Source: Alphaproteobacteria bacterium GWC2_42_16 (GTDB taxonomy: Bacteria > Pseudomonadota > Alphaproteobacteria > UBA9655). From it: DNA of 41,941 nucleotides. The translations under genes and the position numbers were made by a program. Where the stretch lies: assembly GCA_001767835.1 (NCBI GenBank), contig MEMA01000023.1:1-41941 (forward strand), in the 5' to 3' direction. Below the pieces are notes generated by a model that saw nothing but the letters and a program-made list of their open reading frames with translations, made no database searches and was not told where the DNA came from. Shown in pieces: positions 16,576 to 24,404 of this stretch; position 1 is the first letter of the stretch; each line of letters starts with the position of its first letter.

Positions 16576-17213
16576 AATGCCCGCATCTTTCGCAATTTTC
16601 TTCCATCGATCATGCTTTTCTCAACGCCACGCCTGACAAGGTCTTCCCATCTCTTGTCACCCTTAAACAAGTTCACGGAATAAAAGTACACCGCATCACC
16701 GAAACACGGAAAGATGCCCCTGAAGGTGATGGACTTGTCACCAATGTTCGAGGGATTGTGCTTGGGATTTTCACGGCTGATTGTGGTCCTGTGCTTTTTT
16801 ATGATCCTGAGGCCAATATAATTGGAGCATGCCATGCCGGATGGCGAGGAGCAAAGGCTGGCATTCTTCAAGCCACATTGAGGGAAATGGAAATCCTCGG
16901 AGCTCAACGATCCCGCATCCATGCAAGTCTCGGGCCAACAATTCAACAAAAAAATTATGAAGTTGGCCCAGAATTTCCTGATCTAATCAGAGAATCGTAC
17001 GACACTTATTTTGTGCCTTCGGACAAAAAAGGCCATCATTATTTTAACCTCCCCCTCTACATTTGCCAGCAATTAAAAGCTGAAGGAGTTAAAGGTATTT
17101 ATGACATTGGATGCGATACATTTACTAGCTATTTTGCCAGTCGGCGGAGATCTTTGGCAGAAGGATATGAAGAAATAAGCATTGATAATCTATCCACGAT
17201 TGCAATTATTTAA
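16566..17213 (+). CDS. YfiH/laccase-domain purine nucleosidase-like protein
   Basis: YfiH-family enzymes, once called polyphenol oxidases, act on purine nucleosides (phosphorylase/deaminase). The 215-aa product has TLKQVHGIKVHRI near residue 33, TADCGPVLFYDPEANIIGACHAGWRGAKAGIL near 74-105 (metal-binding Cys and His), SLGPTIQQKNYEVGPEF near 118 and DTFTSYFASRRR at the C-terminus. It is shorter than the usual 240-260 aa: the usual glycine-rich stretch between the first HAF and KQVHG is largely missing (only about 13 residues remain). Metal-binding residues are present, so it is probably active. It overlaps the methyltransferase gene by 10 bp. Confidence 0.88.
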   Translation: MLLKCPHLSQFSSIDHAFLNATPDKVFPSLVTLKQVHGIKVHRITETRKDAPEGDGLVTNVRGIVLGIFTADCGPVLFYDPEANIIGACHAGWRGAKAGILQATLREMEILGAQRSRIHASLGPTIQQKNYEVGPEFPDLIRESYDTYFVPSDKKGHHYFNLPLYICQQLKAEGVKGIYDIGCDTFTSYFASRRRSLAEGYEEISIDNLSTIAII

Positions 17214-17241
17214 ATTTTATGACAAAATCGACGCTGTCCGG

Positions 17242-17270
17242 TTGAAATCAATTAACAGAAAACGATTAAA
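17242..17270 (+). promoter_or_regulatory. Possible promoter of the small lipoprotein gene
   Basis: TTGAAA (17242-17247) and ATTAAA (17265-17270) are separated by 17 bp and lie 36 bp before the ATG of the 74-aa lipoprotein. The -35 box is close to consensus and the -10 box is weak. Confidence 0.3.
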
Positions 17271-17305
17271 GAGTGCCCGGCAGCTCTAAAATATGAGGGA
17301 TAAAA

Positions 17306-17530
17306 ATGAAGTCAACAGTATATACAGCACTAATTGCGGCTTGTGCTTTAACTCTTGCTGCATGCGAGAAAAAAGCTAAAGACGAAACTCCACCTGCTCC
17401 TCAGGAACAACCAGCACCAACTGCACCTGAGCCAGCTCCTGCACCGGCTGAACCAGCTCCTGCACCGGCTGAACCAGCTCCTGCACCTGAGCCAGCACCT
17501 ACTGGAGGCGAACAAACAGAAAGCAAATAA
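17306..17530 (+). CDS. Small Pro/Ala/Glu-rich lipoprotein
   Basis: A 74-aa predicted lipoprotein of unknown function: signal peptide MKSTVYTALIAACALTLAAC with lipobox LAAC (Cys 20), a charged stretch KKAKDE, then tandem Pro-Ala-Pro-Ala-Glu units and a polar end (TGGEQTESK). The Pro-rich tail is likely extended and could span part of the periplasm, as in TonB-like or wall-linking proteins; this is inference. It has a candidate promoter upstream and a strong terminator 17 bp downstream, so it appears to be an independent, possibly highly expressed gene. Confidence 0.8.
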   Translation: MKSTVYTALIAACALTLAACEKKAKDETPPAPQEQPAPTAPEPAPAPAEPAPAPAEPAPAPEPAPTGGEQTESK

Positions 17531-17546
17531 GAAGCTACATCTTAAT

Positions 17547-17575
17547 AAAAAACCCCGTCTATTGCGGGGTTTTTT
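17547..17575 (+). terminator. Rho-independent terminator after the small lipoprotein
   Basis: AAAAAACCCCG (17547-17557), a 7-nt loop, and CGGGGTTTTTT (17565-17575): an 11-bp stem with five G-C pairs and a T-run. It fits the end of the lipoprotein transcript; the A-run on the other side could make it bidirectional. Confidence 0.9.
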
Positions 17576-17630
17576 GTTTTGAATGCGCAAACCCAAACGG
17601 AAGTTCTGTAATCATTTTTGAGTTGATTTG

Positions 17631-19150
17631 TTAGTCGACCGTTAAAAAGCCCATAACATATTAAAACGAATAGATTTTTTGGTATTTTCCTCTTTTAAAA
17701 AACGCCAGATTTTGCTATGATTTTGATTAGAATCTTGCAAAATGGAATGGAAAATATGCGCCCCAAACAACAAATTGATTTTGGTCAGCAGGACCTATTT
17801 CGTAATCGGTTGGATCAAATCATCGATTTAAACCATCCCCTTAGTCGTCTGACAAAGTTGATGGATTGGGAGCGGTTACATAAGGAATTTTCTCCCTATT
17901 ATTCTGATATTGGTCGAGCAGGGCTTCCCATTCGGTTGATGATAGGCCTGAATTTACTTAAACATACTATGCTCTTTCCGATGAGGAGGTCTGTGCGCGC
18001 TGGGTTGAAAATCCTTATTTCCAATACTTTTGCGGTGAAATTTTCTTTCAACATCGCTTTCCCATTGAGCGCTCGAGTATGAGTCATTTCCGGGGACGAA
18101 TTAAAGCATCTACTTTAGATGCCATATTGCAAGAAAGCCTTGCCATTGCATGTGAACTTGGAGCCCTTAAACTCAAAGATGTAAAGTCTGTTGCTATTGA
18201 TACAACGGTTCAGGAAAAGAATATTACTCACCCAACGGAGCACGGTCTTATGCGCAAAGCCATTACGAAGCTTAGTGAGACGGTACGCAGGGCTGGGATA
18301 AAGCTTCGGCAAAGCTATGTGCGTGTTGTTCAAAAGGCAGCTATTAAAGTGGGACGATATATCCATGCAAAGCAAATGCGCCGTGCGAAACGAGAGTTAA
18401 AATTTATACGTGTTCGTTTGGGGCGATTGATACGAGATGTGGAACGGAAAGTCGAAAATGTCAGCCAAGAGCTTCCCCTTTTCTTTTATGACACCTTACG
18501 TAAAGCGAAGCAAATATATAAGCAAAAGCGAGGAGATCCTGATTATCTTTATTCCTGGCATGCGCCAGAAGTCGAATGCATCAGTAAAGGAAAGGCTCGG
18601 GCTCCTTATGAATTTGGCGTGAAGGTCTCTTTAGCGACAAATTTAAGAACTTCTGGAAAGAAGGGAAAACACTTTATTTTACATGCAAAGGCCATGCCTG
18701 GTCGGCCATATGATGGGCATACCCTTAAACGCGCAGCTGAAAACATTGAGAAAATTATCGGTAAGTTACCGGAGCGCCTTGTTGCCGACAAAGGATACAA
18801 AGGCCATAAATGGGAAGATCCCCATACGCAAGTTTTTCTTTCAGGTCAAAAGCGAGGGGTAACCCCGGCAATTAAACGAGATATCAAGCGCAGGTCTGTC
18901 ATTGAGCCCATCATTGGTCATGCGAAAAACGATGGGCTTTTGCGCAGAAATTATCTTAAAGGTCGTAAAGGAGATGAAATCAATGCCATTCTTGCGGGCA
19001 TTGGGTTCAACTTCAGACAAATCGCTGCTGTTTTAGCCGTCTAATCTTCCCTCGATCTCCTCTTCATGTCCATTTTGTCCTTTCGCTTTTCTCATCGCCT
19101 TCCTTCTTGACGATCATTTTTCTAAAATCGCGCTTTTAACGGTCGACTAA
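17631..19150 (+). mobile_element. IS5-type insertion sequence, about 1.5 kb
   Basis: Inverted ends TTAGTCGACCGTTAAAAAGC (17631-17650) and its near-exact reverse complement at 19132-19150 (one A fewer) bound a transposase gene. If the end proper begins at GTCGACC, the flanking TA on each side would be the target duplication; the target is not certain. The element lies directly after the lipoprotein terminator and before a small unknown gene. The transposase is split by a frame change, so the copy is probably inactive unless it uses frameshifting. Confidence 0.85.
17756..19044 (+). pseudogene. IS5-family transposase, frameshifted
   Basis: DDE transposase of the IS5 type. Part one (from ATG 17756, MRPKQQIDFGQQDLF) runs well to LLKHT near 17968; the sequence then continues in the -1 frame as YALSDEEVCARWVENPYFQYFCGEIFF..., reaching MSHFRGRIKAST at 18079 and to the end at 19044. 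One base appears to be missing at ACT|TATGCT. The second part has AIDTTVQEKNI (first Asp), a highly basic middle region, LVADKGYKGHKW (second Asp) and RRSVIEPIIGHAKND (Glu). The catalytic residues are therefore intact; only the frame is broken. No canonical slippery heptamer is visible at the switch, so mutation is more likely than programmed frameshifting. Confidence 0.82.
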
Positions 19151-19199
19151 TAAAGGGTCCGGAAATCAACCGCATAGCCCCGTAACTTTTTTCCTATTC

Positions 19200-19406
19200 C
19201 TAATCTCTCTTCTTAGAGGATTTATTATTTCGAGAGAGGCGCTTGCCTTCATTTGCAAGTTGATCGGCTTCTTCTTGGCTGAGCTTTTTATTTTCTTTTG
19301 TAAAACTTTGAAAAAGAATCTCTCCCATGCGATTACGGATAACGTCTGTTCCAATACGCACAATTGGCTTCGAAACCGACTTTTGAGGATTAAATTGAAA
19401 TTTCAT
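19200..19406 (-). CDS. Small basic protein of unknown function
   Basis: A 68-aa reading frame, MKFQFNPQKSVSKPIVRIG at the start and a very basic, charged C-terminal half (KKLSQEEADQLANEGKRL, then SRNNKSSKKRD). No family is recognised. It has no clear ribosome binding site and lies between the IS and RNase P RNA, downstream of the latter on the same strand. The composition looks more like a real protein than the overlapping reading frame at 19166-19363, but the call is uncertain. Confidence 0.35.
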   Translation of the reverse strand: MKFQFNPQKSVSKPIVRIGTDVIRNRMGEILFQSFTKENKKLSQEEADQLANEGKRLSRNNKSSKKRD

Positions 19407-19503
19407 CGTATATACCCAATTGATATAACTTCATAATCTATCATGGTTGTTATATTTTAGATGTCAATCATGTCTCTCCAAAAATTTGAGCGCTTTGAGA
19501 AAT

Positions 19504-19850
19504 AAACAGATGGCCTGTAAGCCGGGTTCTGTCCCTTAAAGAAGGGGAGAGGTATTCATCTAGGACGTAAGTTACCCTACGCCTCGTGCGACCGACCCGA
19601 ATGACAACCTATAGACCGATTATGTATCATTCCTATTTGGTCTTGCTCTCGGTGGGGTTTGCCGTGCCACCTTTGTTACCAAAGGCGCGGTGCGCTCTTA
19701 CCACACCCTTTCACCCTTACCCGTTTCCAGGCGGTTTGCTTTCTGTTGCACTTTCCCTAAGGTTACCCTCGCCGGACGTTATCCGGCACCGTGCCTATAG
19801 AGAGCCCGGACTTTCCTCTGCCAAAGCAGCACCTCTCCGGCCATCTGTAC
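19504..19850 (-). ncRNA. rnpB: RNase P RNA, class A
   Basis: Catalytic RNA that trims the 5' leader of tRNA precursors. On the minus strand the 5' part reads GGCAGAGGAAAGTCCGGGCT (the universal P4 strand, plus-strand 19802-19821), followed by GGTGCCGGATAACGTCCGGC. The 3' part has AGAACCCGGCTTACAGGCC. The ends ACAGATGGCC and GGCCATCTGT pair as P1, which sets the borders at about 19504 and 19850. The 5' end lies a few bases past the stop codon of the amidase gene at 19854, so it is probably processed from, or initiated inside, that transcript. Confidence 0.93.
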
Positions 19851-19853
19851 CCT

Positions 19854-20537
19854 TTATATAAGCACTTTTAGGCTGTCTAACAAGCCTTGAATGAGACGGC
19901 AGGTTTCCTCATCCGCTCTATCATCCAGTTGATGGGGTTGAAAATGCCTCTTAAAAGCTCTTACTGTATGCGGAAGGGAGACGGTTTCATAACCAATAGT
20001 GTCGAGGCCTTTTTCAATAAATCCTTCCTCTTTCGAGAGGGAGAGGCCTGAAGTGGGCCACAAACCAAAGCCTTCTCTTGCAAGAGTACTCCAAGGAAAA
20101 AGGTGCCCAGGATCCTGTTTTCGGCATGGGGCAATGTCGGAATGTCCTAAAATTCGTGTTTTAGGAATGTTCCAGCGTGTACACTGCTGTTCGCATATGC
20201 GTAAAAGGGTGTCGATTTGTGCTTCGGGAAAGGGTTGATAGCCGTAAGAATGACCAGGATTAGCAAGTTCAATACCTAGGGAACGATTGTTGAGATCGGT
20301 GCAGCCCTGCCAAAAGCTTGTCCCTGCATGCCAGGCGCGTTTCTCATCATCCACAAGGTGATAAATAAAACCCTTCTCATCAATGAGGTAATGCGCACTG
20401 ACGCTAGATTTTGGGCTGGTAAGCCAAGCAAGTGCCTCGTCCGCTGAGGGCATGTCTGTATAATGAAGTATGATTGAATCAATGAGCCCTGTGCGGTCAT
20501 TAAAGTGAGGGGAGGGGACTTTTTTAATTTTTAGCAT
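19854..20537 (-). CDS. N-acetylmuramoyl-L-alanine amidase, AmpD/AmiD type
   Basis: Zinc amidase that removes the peptide from N-acetylmuramic acid in (anhydro)muropeptide recycling. The 227-aa product starts KVPSPHFNDRTGLIDSIILHYTDM (first zinc His), then SAHYLIDEKGFIYHLVDDEKRAWHAGTS, NNRSLGIELANPG, and ILGHSDIAPCRKQDPGHLFPW (second His and Asp with the Lys). A C-terminal peptidoglycan-binding-like segment follows at about residues 165-225. No signal peptide is seen, so it should act in the cytoplasm like AmpD, although the C-terminal extension is more like AmiD. It is followed at once by RNase P RNA. Confidence 0.9.
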   Translation of the reverse strand: MLKIKKVPSPHFNDRTGLIDSIILHYTDMPSADEALAWLTSPKSSVSAHYLIDEKGFIYHLVDDEKRAWHAGTSFWQGCTDLNNRSLGIELANPGHSYGYQPFPEAQIDTLLRICEQQCTRWNIPKTRILGHSDIAPCRKQDPGHLFPWSTLAREGFGLWPTSGLSLSKEEGFIEKGLDTIGYETVSLPHTVRAFKRHFQPHQLDDRADEETCRLIQGLLDSLKVLI

Positions 20538-20573
20538 ACTTTAACCTCAGTTGGATAAGGATGAAATTTTTAT

Positions 20574-20600
20574 GTCATTGCGAGCAAAGCGAAGCAATCC
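20574..20600 (+). repeat. Second copy of the GTCATTGCGA repeat
   Basis: Starts GTCATTGCGA and ends GAAGCAATCC with the middle part AGCAAAGC; shorter than the copy at 9968 but with the same outer ends. It lies in the 200-bp gap between the divergent amidase gene and rpmJ. Confidence 0.7.
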
Positions 20601-20670
20601 ATTTTTTAGTATAAATTAATGTAAATGTTTTTACGAAACGTTATACTAGCAGCGCTCTGTCTTTTATTTC

Positions 20671-20700
20671 TTGACAAAACAGTTAGCTTTAGACTAGGAA
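20671..20700 (+). promoter_or_regulatory. Possible promoter of rpmJ/rpoZ
   Basis: TTGACA (20671-20676), an exact -35 box, followed 18 bp later by TAGGAA (20695-20700) as a weak -10. It lies 39 bp before the rpmJ start. Nothing better is seen in the gap. Confidence 0.4.
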
Positions 20701-20738
20701 TAAGGCCAGTTATTTACTGCATAAAAGCGGACTGATCG

Positions 20739-20864
20739 ATGAAAATAGTAAATTCTATCAAAACCATTAAAGTGCGTGATAAAAATTCTCGCGTCATTCG
20801 TCGTAAGGGGCGGACTTATGTTATTAATAAAATAAATCCGCGTTACAAGGCTCGTCAAGGCTAA
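20739..20864 (+). CDS. rpmJ: Ribosomal protein bL36, zinc-free type
   Basis: Small 50S protein near the peptidyl-transferase side of 23S rRNA. The 41-aa product starts [17 protein letters not shown], continues [17 protein letters not shown] and ends RYKARQG, which matches the alphaproteobacterial form of L36. The four zinc-binding Cys/His of the C+ form are absent, as is usual for this variant. The gene lies 21 bp before rpoZ and probably shares its promoter. Confidence 0.95.
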   Translation: MKIVNSIKTIKVRDKNSRVIRRKGRTYVINKINPRYKARQG

Positions 20865-20885
20865 CTCAAAAGACTGGAGATCTAA

Positions 20886-21281
20886 ATGGCTCGTGTCACA
20901 GTTGAAGATTGCATTCGTGAAGTTCCTAACCGGTTTGATCTGGTTTTGCTCGCCTCTCAACGCGCACGGCAAGTTTCAGCGGGTTCACCCCTAACGGTTT
21001 CTCGTGATAATGATAAAAACCCTGTTGTGGCTTTACGCGAGATTGCAGATAAAACCGTTAACTTAGAAGAGCTTCAAGAAAATCTAATTCAAGGGCTTCA
21101 AAAATATATTCCTGGTGAAGAGCCAGAAGAAGAATACATAGAACTTTTATCAGAAGAACAATCTTATGCAGGTGAAGGCCAACATCAAACTGAAATCGAA
21201 AGCCTTGCTCTTGACGATGAGATAAGCGATGATGAAGAAGATATTGAAATTGACTTAGAAAGCACAGAGGAAGAAGAATAA
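20886..21281 (+). CDS. rpoZ: RNA polymerase omega subunit
   Basis: Omega helps assemble RNA polymerase by holding the beta-prime subunit, and in proteobacteria helps bind ppGpp. The first 70 residues are the omega fold ([45 protein letters not shown]). A long acidic tail follows to residue 131, ending in runs of Asp/Glu ([22 protein letters not shown]). GGAG precedes the ATG. It is followed 53 bp later by rel, the ppGpp synthetase/hydrolase gene, the usual alphaproteobacterial order. Confidence 0.95.
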   Translation: MARVTVEDCIREVPNRFDLVLLASQRARQVSAGSPLTVSRDNDKNPVVALREIADKTVNLEELQENLIQGLQKYIPGEEPEEEYIELLSEEQSYAGEGQHQTEIESLALDDEISDDEEDIEIDLESTEEEE

Positions 21282-21334
21282 TCCTTCTGACTTAAGGTGA
21301 CTTGAATAAGTCCTTGCTTAAGAATTGAGTCTTC

Positions 21335-23464
21335 ATGATTCGTCAATATGAGCTTGTTGAAGGCGTAAAAGCATATGACCCTAAAGCGGACGAAGATCTT
21401 CTGAACCGTGCATATGTTTTCGCAATGAAAGCCCATGGGACTCAAAAACGAGCATCAGGAGATCCTTACTTTACCCACCCCCTCGAAGTTGCAGGCATTT
21501 TAGTTGACATGCGCTTAGATGTGGCGAGTATCGTCACTGCGCTTCTTCATGATACGGTTGAAGATACCATTGCAACTTTGGATGAAATTGAGAAACTTTT
21601 TGGGAAAGAAGTGGTCTTTCTGGTCGATGGTGTCACAAAGCTCTCGCAAATTGAATTCCAGTCAGATAAAGCCAAACAAGCCGAAAATTTCCGCAAGCTT
21701 CTATTGGCTATGTCTTCAGACATCCGCGTTCTTCTTATAAAGCTTGCCGATCGATTGCATAATATGCGAACCCTTTATTTCGTTACATCCGAAGAAAAAA
21801 GACGGCGTATCTCTCTGGAGACAATGGAAATTTATGTTCCCCTTGCAGAACGAATTGGTCTTCATCAAGTCAAAAATGAGCTTGAAAATTTGGCCTTTGC
21901 ACAACTTCATCCTGATGCCTATGACTCCATTCTTTCACGCCTTCATTTTTTACGCGCTCGGGGAGAGGATGTTTTAACCCCAATTATGGATGAGCTTAAG
22001 CAAGTTCTCGAAGAAAGTGGGATTAAGGCAGTTGTTACGGGGCGAGAAAAGACCGCTTGCTCTATATGGAAAAAGATGAAGCTAAAAAACATTACCTTTG
22101 AGCAACTCTCTGATATTATGGCTTTTCGGATTCTCGTAGATTCTCCAGCAGAATGTTACCGTGCTCTGGGCGTTATCCATAGCACCTATTCCGTCATTCC
22201 CGGCCGCTTTAAAGATTACATCAGCACACCAAAGCAGAACAACTACCAGTCAATCCATACTACTGTCATTGGGCCCCAGCAGCGTCGCATTGAAGTTCAA
22301 ATTCGAACAAAGGAGATGGATGAGGTCGATGAATTAGGTGTGGCAGCCCACTGGCAATATAAGCAAGGCGTTTCCCATGAGGGGCATCAATATCGTTGGT
22401 TGCGTGGGCTTTTAGAGATATTAGAAACAACGGAAGGTCCTGAAGAATTTCTTGAACACACTAAGCTTGAGATGTTTCATGATCAGGTGTTTTGTTTTAC
22501 CCCTAAAGGAGACCTCATTACCTTACCAAGAGGAGCGACGGCTATTGATTTTGCCTACGCAGTCCATTCAAGCGTTGGAAATCATTGTAGTGGCGTGAGA
22601 ATTAATGGGCGAATGATGCCCTTGCGTACGGAGCTCGAAAATGGAGATCAAGTCGATATTATTACCTCCAAGACACAACACCCGTCACCCACATGGGAAA
22701 AAATTGTTGTAACGGGCAAAGCACGTGCCAGCATTCGCCGTTTTATACGTCAGCAGATGCATCAACAATTTGTAAATCTTGGAAAGACAATGATTCAAAG
22801 ATCTCTCAAACAGGAGCATTTGGAGTTTAATGAGAAAAGCTTAGGAGCAGCGCTCGAGCCTTTTGGTGTGAAAACCATAGAGGATGTTTATGCGTATTTG
22901 GGCGAGGGCTTAAAGACAACCCAAGAATTGGTACGGATCCTTTATCCTGAGCATAAACTAAAAAAAGCCCCGAAGAAATTAACTGGGAAAAAAGAAGCCC
23001 ACAAAAAGCCAAAAAAAGAAGCTCTCGCCATCGAGGGGTTGATTCCTGGAATGGCAGTTCATTACGCTGGTTGCTGTCACCCCGTGCCGGGTGACCACAT
23101 TTTAGGGGTTGTCACGACAGGAAAGGGAGTGACGATTCATACCTCCGATTGTGAAACCCTCGACCTTTTTGCGGAAACTCCAGAACGTTTACTAGATATC
23201 AACTGGACAAAGGATTCGCCTGATCTGGGGCAACATGTGGCAAGAATATCTCTTGTTGTCATCCACCAACCTGGGACGATCGCGGCTATAACAGCGATTA
23301 TGGCGCGAGAAAACGCAAATATTATCCACTTAAAAATTAACAACCGAACCCCAGAATTTTATGAAATGAGCGTTGATCTCGATGTGCGAAACCTCGATCA
23401 TCTCATGGCGATTATAGCCGCTCTTCGTCTGTCACAGCGGGTGCTTTCTGTTGAGAGGGGCTAG
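21335..23464 (+). CDS. rel: Bifunctional (p)ppGpp synthetase/hydrolase Rel
   Basis: Makes and degrades the alarmone (p)ppGpp. The 709-aa product has a complete layout: HD hydrolase domain at about residues 30-180 (YFTHPLEVAGIL, LLHDTVEDT, LIKLADRLHNMRTL, so the metal ligands are present), synthetase domain at about 230-345 (GREKTACSIWKKMK, MAFRILVD, RFKDYISTPKQNNYQSIHT, IEVQIRTKEMDE), TGS domain near 385-450 (VFCFTPKGDLITLPRGA), a conserved Cys region VHYAGCCHPVPGD near 570 and a C-terminal ACT domain. Both active sites look intact. It stops directly before the acpS start codon, with no gap. The usual pdxJ between rel and acpS is missing. Confidence 0.96.
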   Translation: MIRQYELVEGVKAYDPKADEDLLNRAYVFAMKAHGTQKRASGDPYFTHPLEVAGILVDMRLDVASIVTALLHDTVEDTIATLDEIEKLFGKEVVFLVDGVTKLSQIEFQSDKAKQAENFRKLLLAMSSDIRVLLIKLADRLHNMRTLYFVTSEEKRRRISLETMEIYVPLAERIGLHQVKNELENLAFAQLHPDAYDSILSRLHFLRARGEDVLTPIMDELKQVLEESGIKAVVTGREKTACSIWKKMKLKNITFEQLSDIMAFRILVDSPAECYRALGVIHSTYSVIPGRFKDYISTPKQNNYQSIHTTVIGPQQRRIEVQIRTKEMDEVDELGVAAHWQYKQGVSHEGHQYRWLRGLLEILETTEGPEEFLEHTKLEMFHDQVFCFTPKGDLITLPRGATAIDFAYAVHSSVGNHCSGVRINGRMMPLRTELENGDQVDIITSKTQHPSPTWEKIVVTGKARASIRRFIRQQMHQQFVNLGKTMIQRSLKQEHLEFNEKSLGAALEPFGVKTIEDVYAYLGEGLKTTQELVRILYPEHKLKKAPKKLTGKKEAHKKPKKEALAIEGLIPGMAVHYAGCCHPVPGDHILGVVTTGKGVTIHTSDCETLDLFAETPERLLDINWTKDSPDLGQHVARISLVVIHQPGTIAAITAIMARENANIIHLKINNRTPEFYEMSVDLDVRNLDHLMAIIAALRLSQRVLSVERG

Positions 23465-23866
23465 ATGATTATTGGTATAGGGATTGATCTTATCGATTCA
23501 AGGCGCCTTGAAAAACTCATTCATAAATTTGGAGATCAGTTCCTACAAAGGATATTTACGGAAAATGAACGCATCTACGCCGAGCAAAGCCCTTATCCTT
23601 TGCGGGTTTATTCTAATCGCTTTGCTGCAAAAGAAGCGGCTGTTAAGGCGCTTGGTACGGGGATGAGGGAGGGGATTTCCTGGCAAAATATTGAAACCCT
23701 CCGTAGTCCTTTGGGCGCTCCTCAACTTTGTTTTCACGGAAAAGCTTGGGAGAGACTATCGTCTTGTGTTCCCTCTGGTCATAAAGAGTCTCTTCACGTT
23801 TCCTTTTCTGACGAACCACCCTATTCGACAGCCTTTGTGGTAATCGAGGTTAAAAAAGAGGGGTGA
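23465..23866 (+). CDS. acpS: Holo-[acyl-carrier-protein] synthase
   Basis: Transfers phosphopantetheine from CoA to the acyl carrier protein. The 133-aa product has the family motifs: IIGIGIDLIDSRRLEKLI at the N-terminus (metal-binding Asp) and RFAAKEAAVKALGTG near residues 53-67 (metal-binding Glu), with LHVSFSDEPPYSTAFVVIE near the end. It begins directly after the rel stop codon and is likely co-transcribed with rel. Its last codons lie inside the terminator of the convergent gene at 23892. Confidence 0.95.
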   Translation: MIIGIGIDLIDSRRLEKLIHKFGDQFLQRIFTENERIYAEQSPYPLRVYSNRFAAKEAAVKALGTGMREGISWQNIETLRSPLGAPQLCFHGKAWERLSSCVPSGHKESLHVSFSDEPPYSTAFVVIEVKKEG

Positions 23867-23878
23867 ATTCACCCCTCT
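23852..23878 (-). terminator. Rho-independent terminator of the 23892 gene
   Basis: A perfect 22-nt palindrome at 23857-23878 (AGAGGGGTGA, then ATTC..., EcoRI site at its centre) is followed on the minus strand by a run of Ts (plus-strand As at 23852-23857). It ends the transcript of the convergent secreted-protein gene. The acpS stop codon at 23864-23866 lies within it. Confidence 0.85.
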
Positions 23879-23891
23879 CTCCTTAAATAGC

Positions 23892-24404
23892 TTAAGAGGC
23901 GTTCGATGATTTTGAAGCGCTAGATGCTTTTGAAGCGCCGGATGATTTTGTACAACTAAAAGTCCGTGTTGTAGCAGTGGCGGAACAGTCACGTAATGGT
24001 TCACTCCAATATACGGAGACCGAGGTGTTAGGAGCGTCAGAATCCCAAAATTTAAAGTTGTAAATACAAGTTGGGATTTTCGCATTATCAGTCAAAGTGA
24101 CCCCGGCTGGCTCTACGTCCGCAACAGTATAAGGTGAAAAAATTCCAGGTCTAGGAATTGGCGAGTTTATAACACCCCACACACCAGTTGGGTCACCGGG
24201 GTCACTGAATTTTATACTTATACCATAACCTGTTGGGCCAAGGAACACTTCACCAATTGAACAGCCTGTTGACAAATTCCCCCCACCACACATTGCATTC
24301 GTAATGGTAGGGCAGGTCAGTGTAACTTTCGTATCGTCAGCTCTAGCTTGAATTGCAACGATAACAGATAAGACGGATGCAGCGATTAATAATTTAAATT
24401 TCAT
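23892..24404 (-). CDS. Secreted protein of unknown function, Ser-rich tail
   Basis: A 170-aa product with a clear signal peptide (MKFKLLIAASVLSVIVAIQARA) and a strong ribosome binding site (AAGGAGAAGAAA before ATG). The mature part has several cysteines (TCPTITNAMCGGG, STGCSIG, IPTCIYNF, LRDCSATATTRTFSC) that may form disulfides, and a beta-rich composition. The end is a low-complexity Ser/Ala/Lys tail (SGASKASSASKSSNAS). No family is recognised. It has its own terminator, which overlaps the acpS 3' end. The gene is followed upstream by a non-coding stretch with an AT-rich inverted repeat. Confidence 0.8.
   Translation of the reverse strand: MKFKLLIAASVLSVIVAIQARADDTKVTLTCPTITNAMCGGGNLSTGCSIGEVFLGPTGYGISIKFSDPGDPTGVWGVINSPIPRPGIFSPYTVADVEPAGVTLTDNAKIPTCIYNFKFWDSDAPNTSVSVYWSEPLRDCSATATTRTFSCTKSSGASKASSASKSSNAS

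Noticed and set aside
19586-19861. 91-codon plus-strand frame
   Set aside because: Antisense to RNase P RNA, whose conserved P4 and P1 elements explain the sequence.
21335-23464. Rel as a synthetase-only enzyme
   Set aside because: The HD hydrolase residues (HP, HDTVEDT, ADRLHN) are all present, so a bifunctional enzyme is the better reading.
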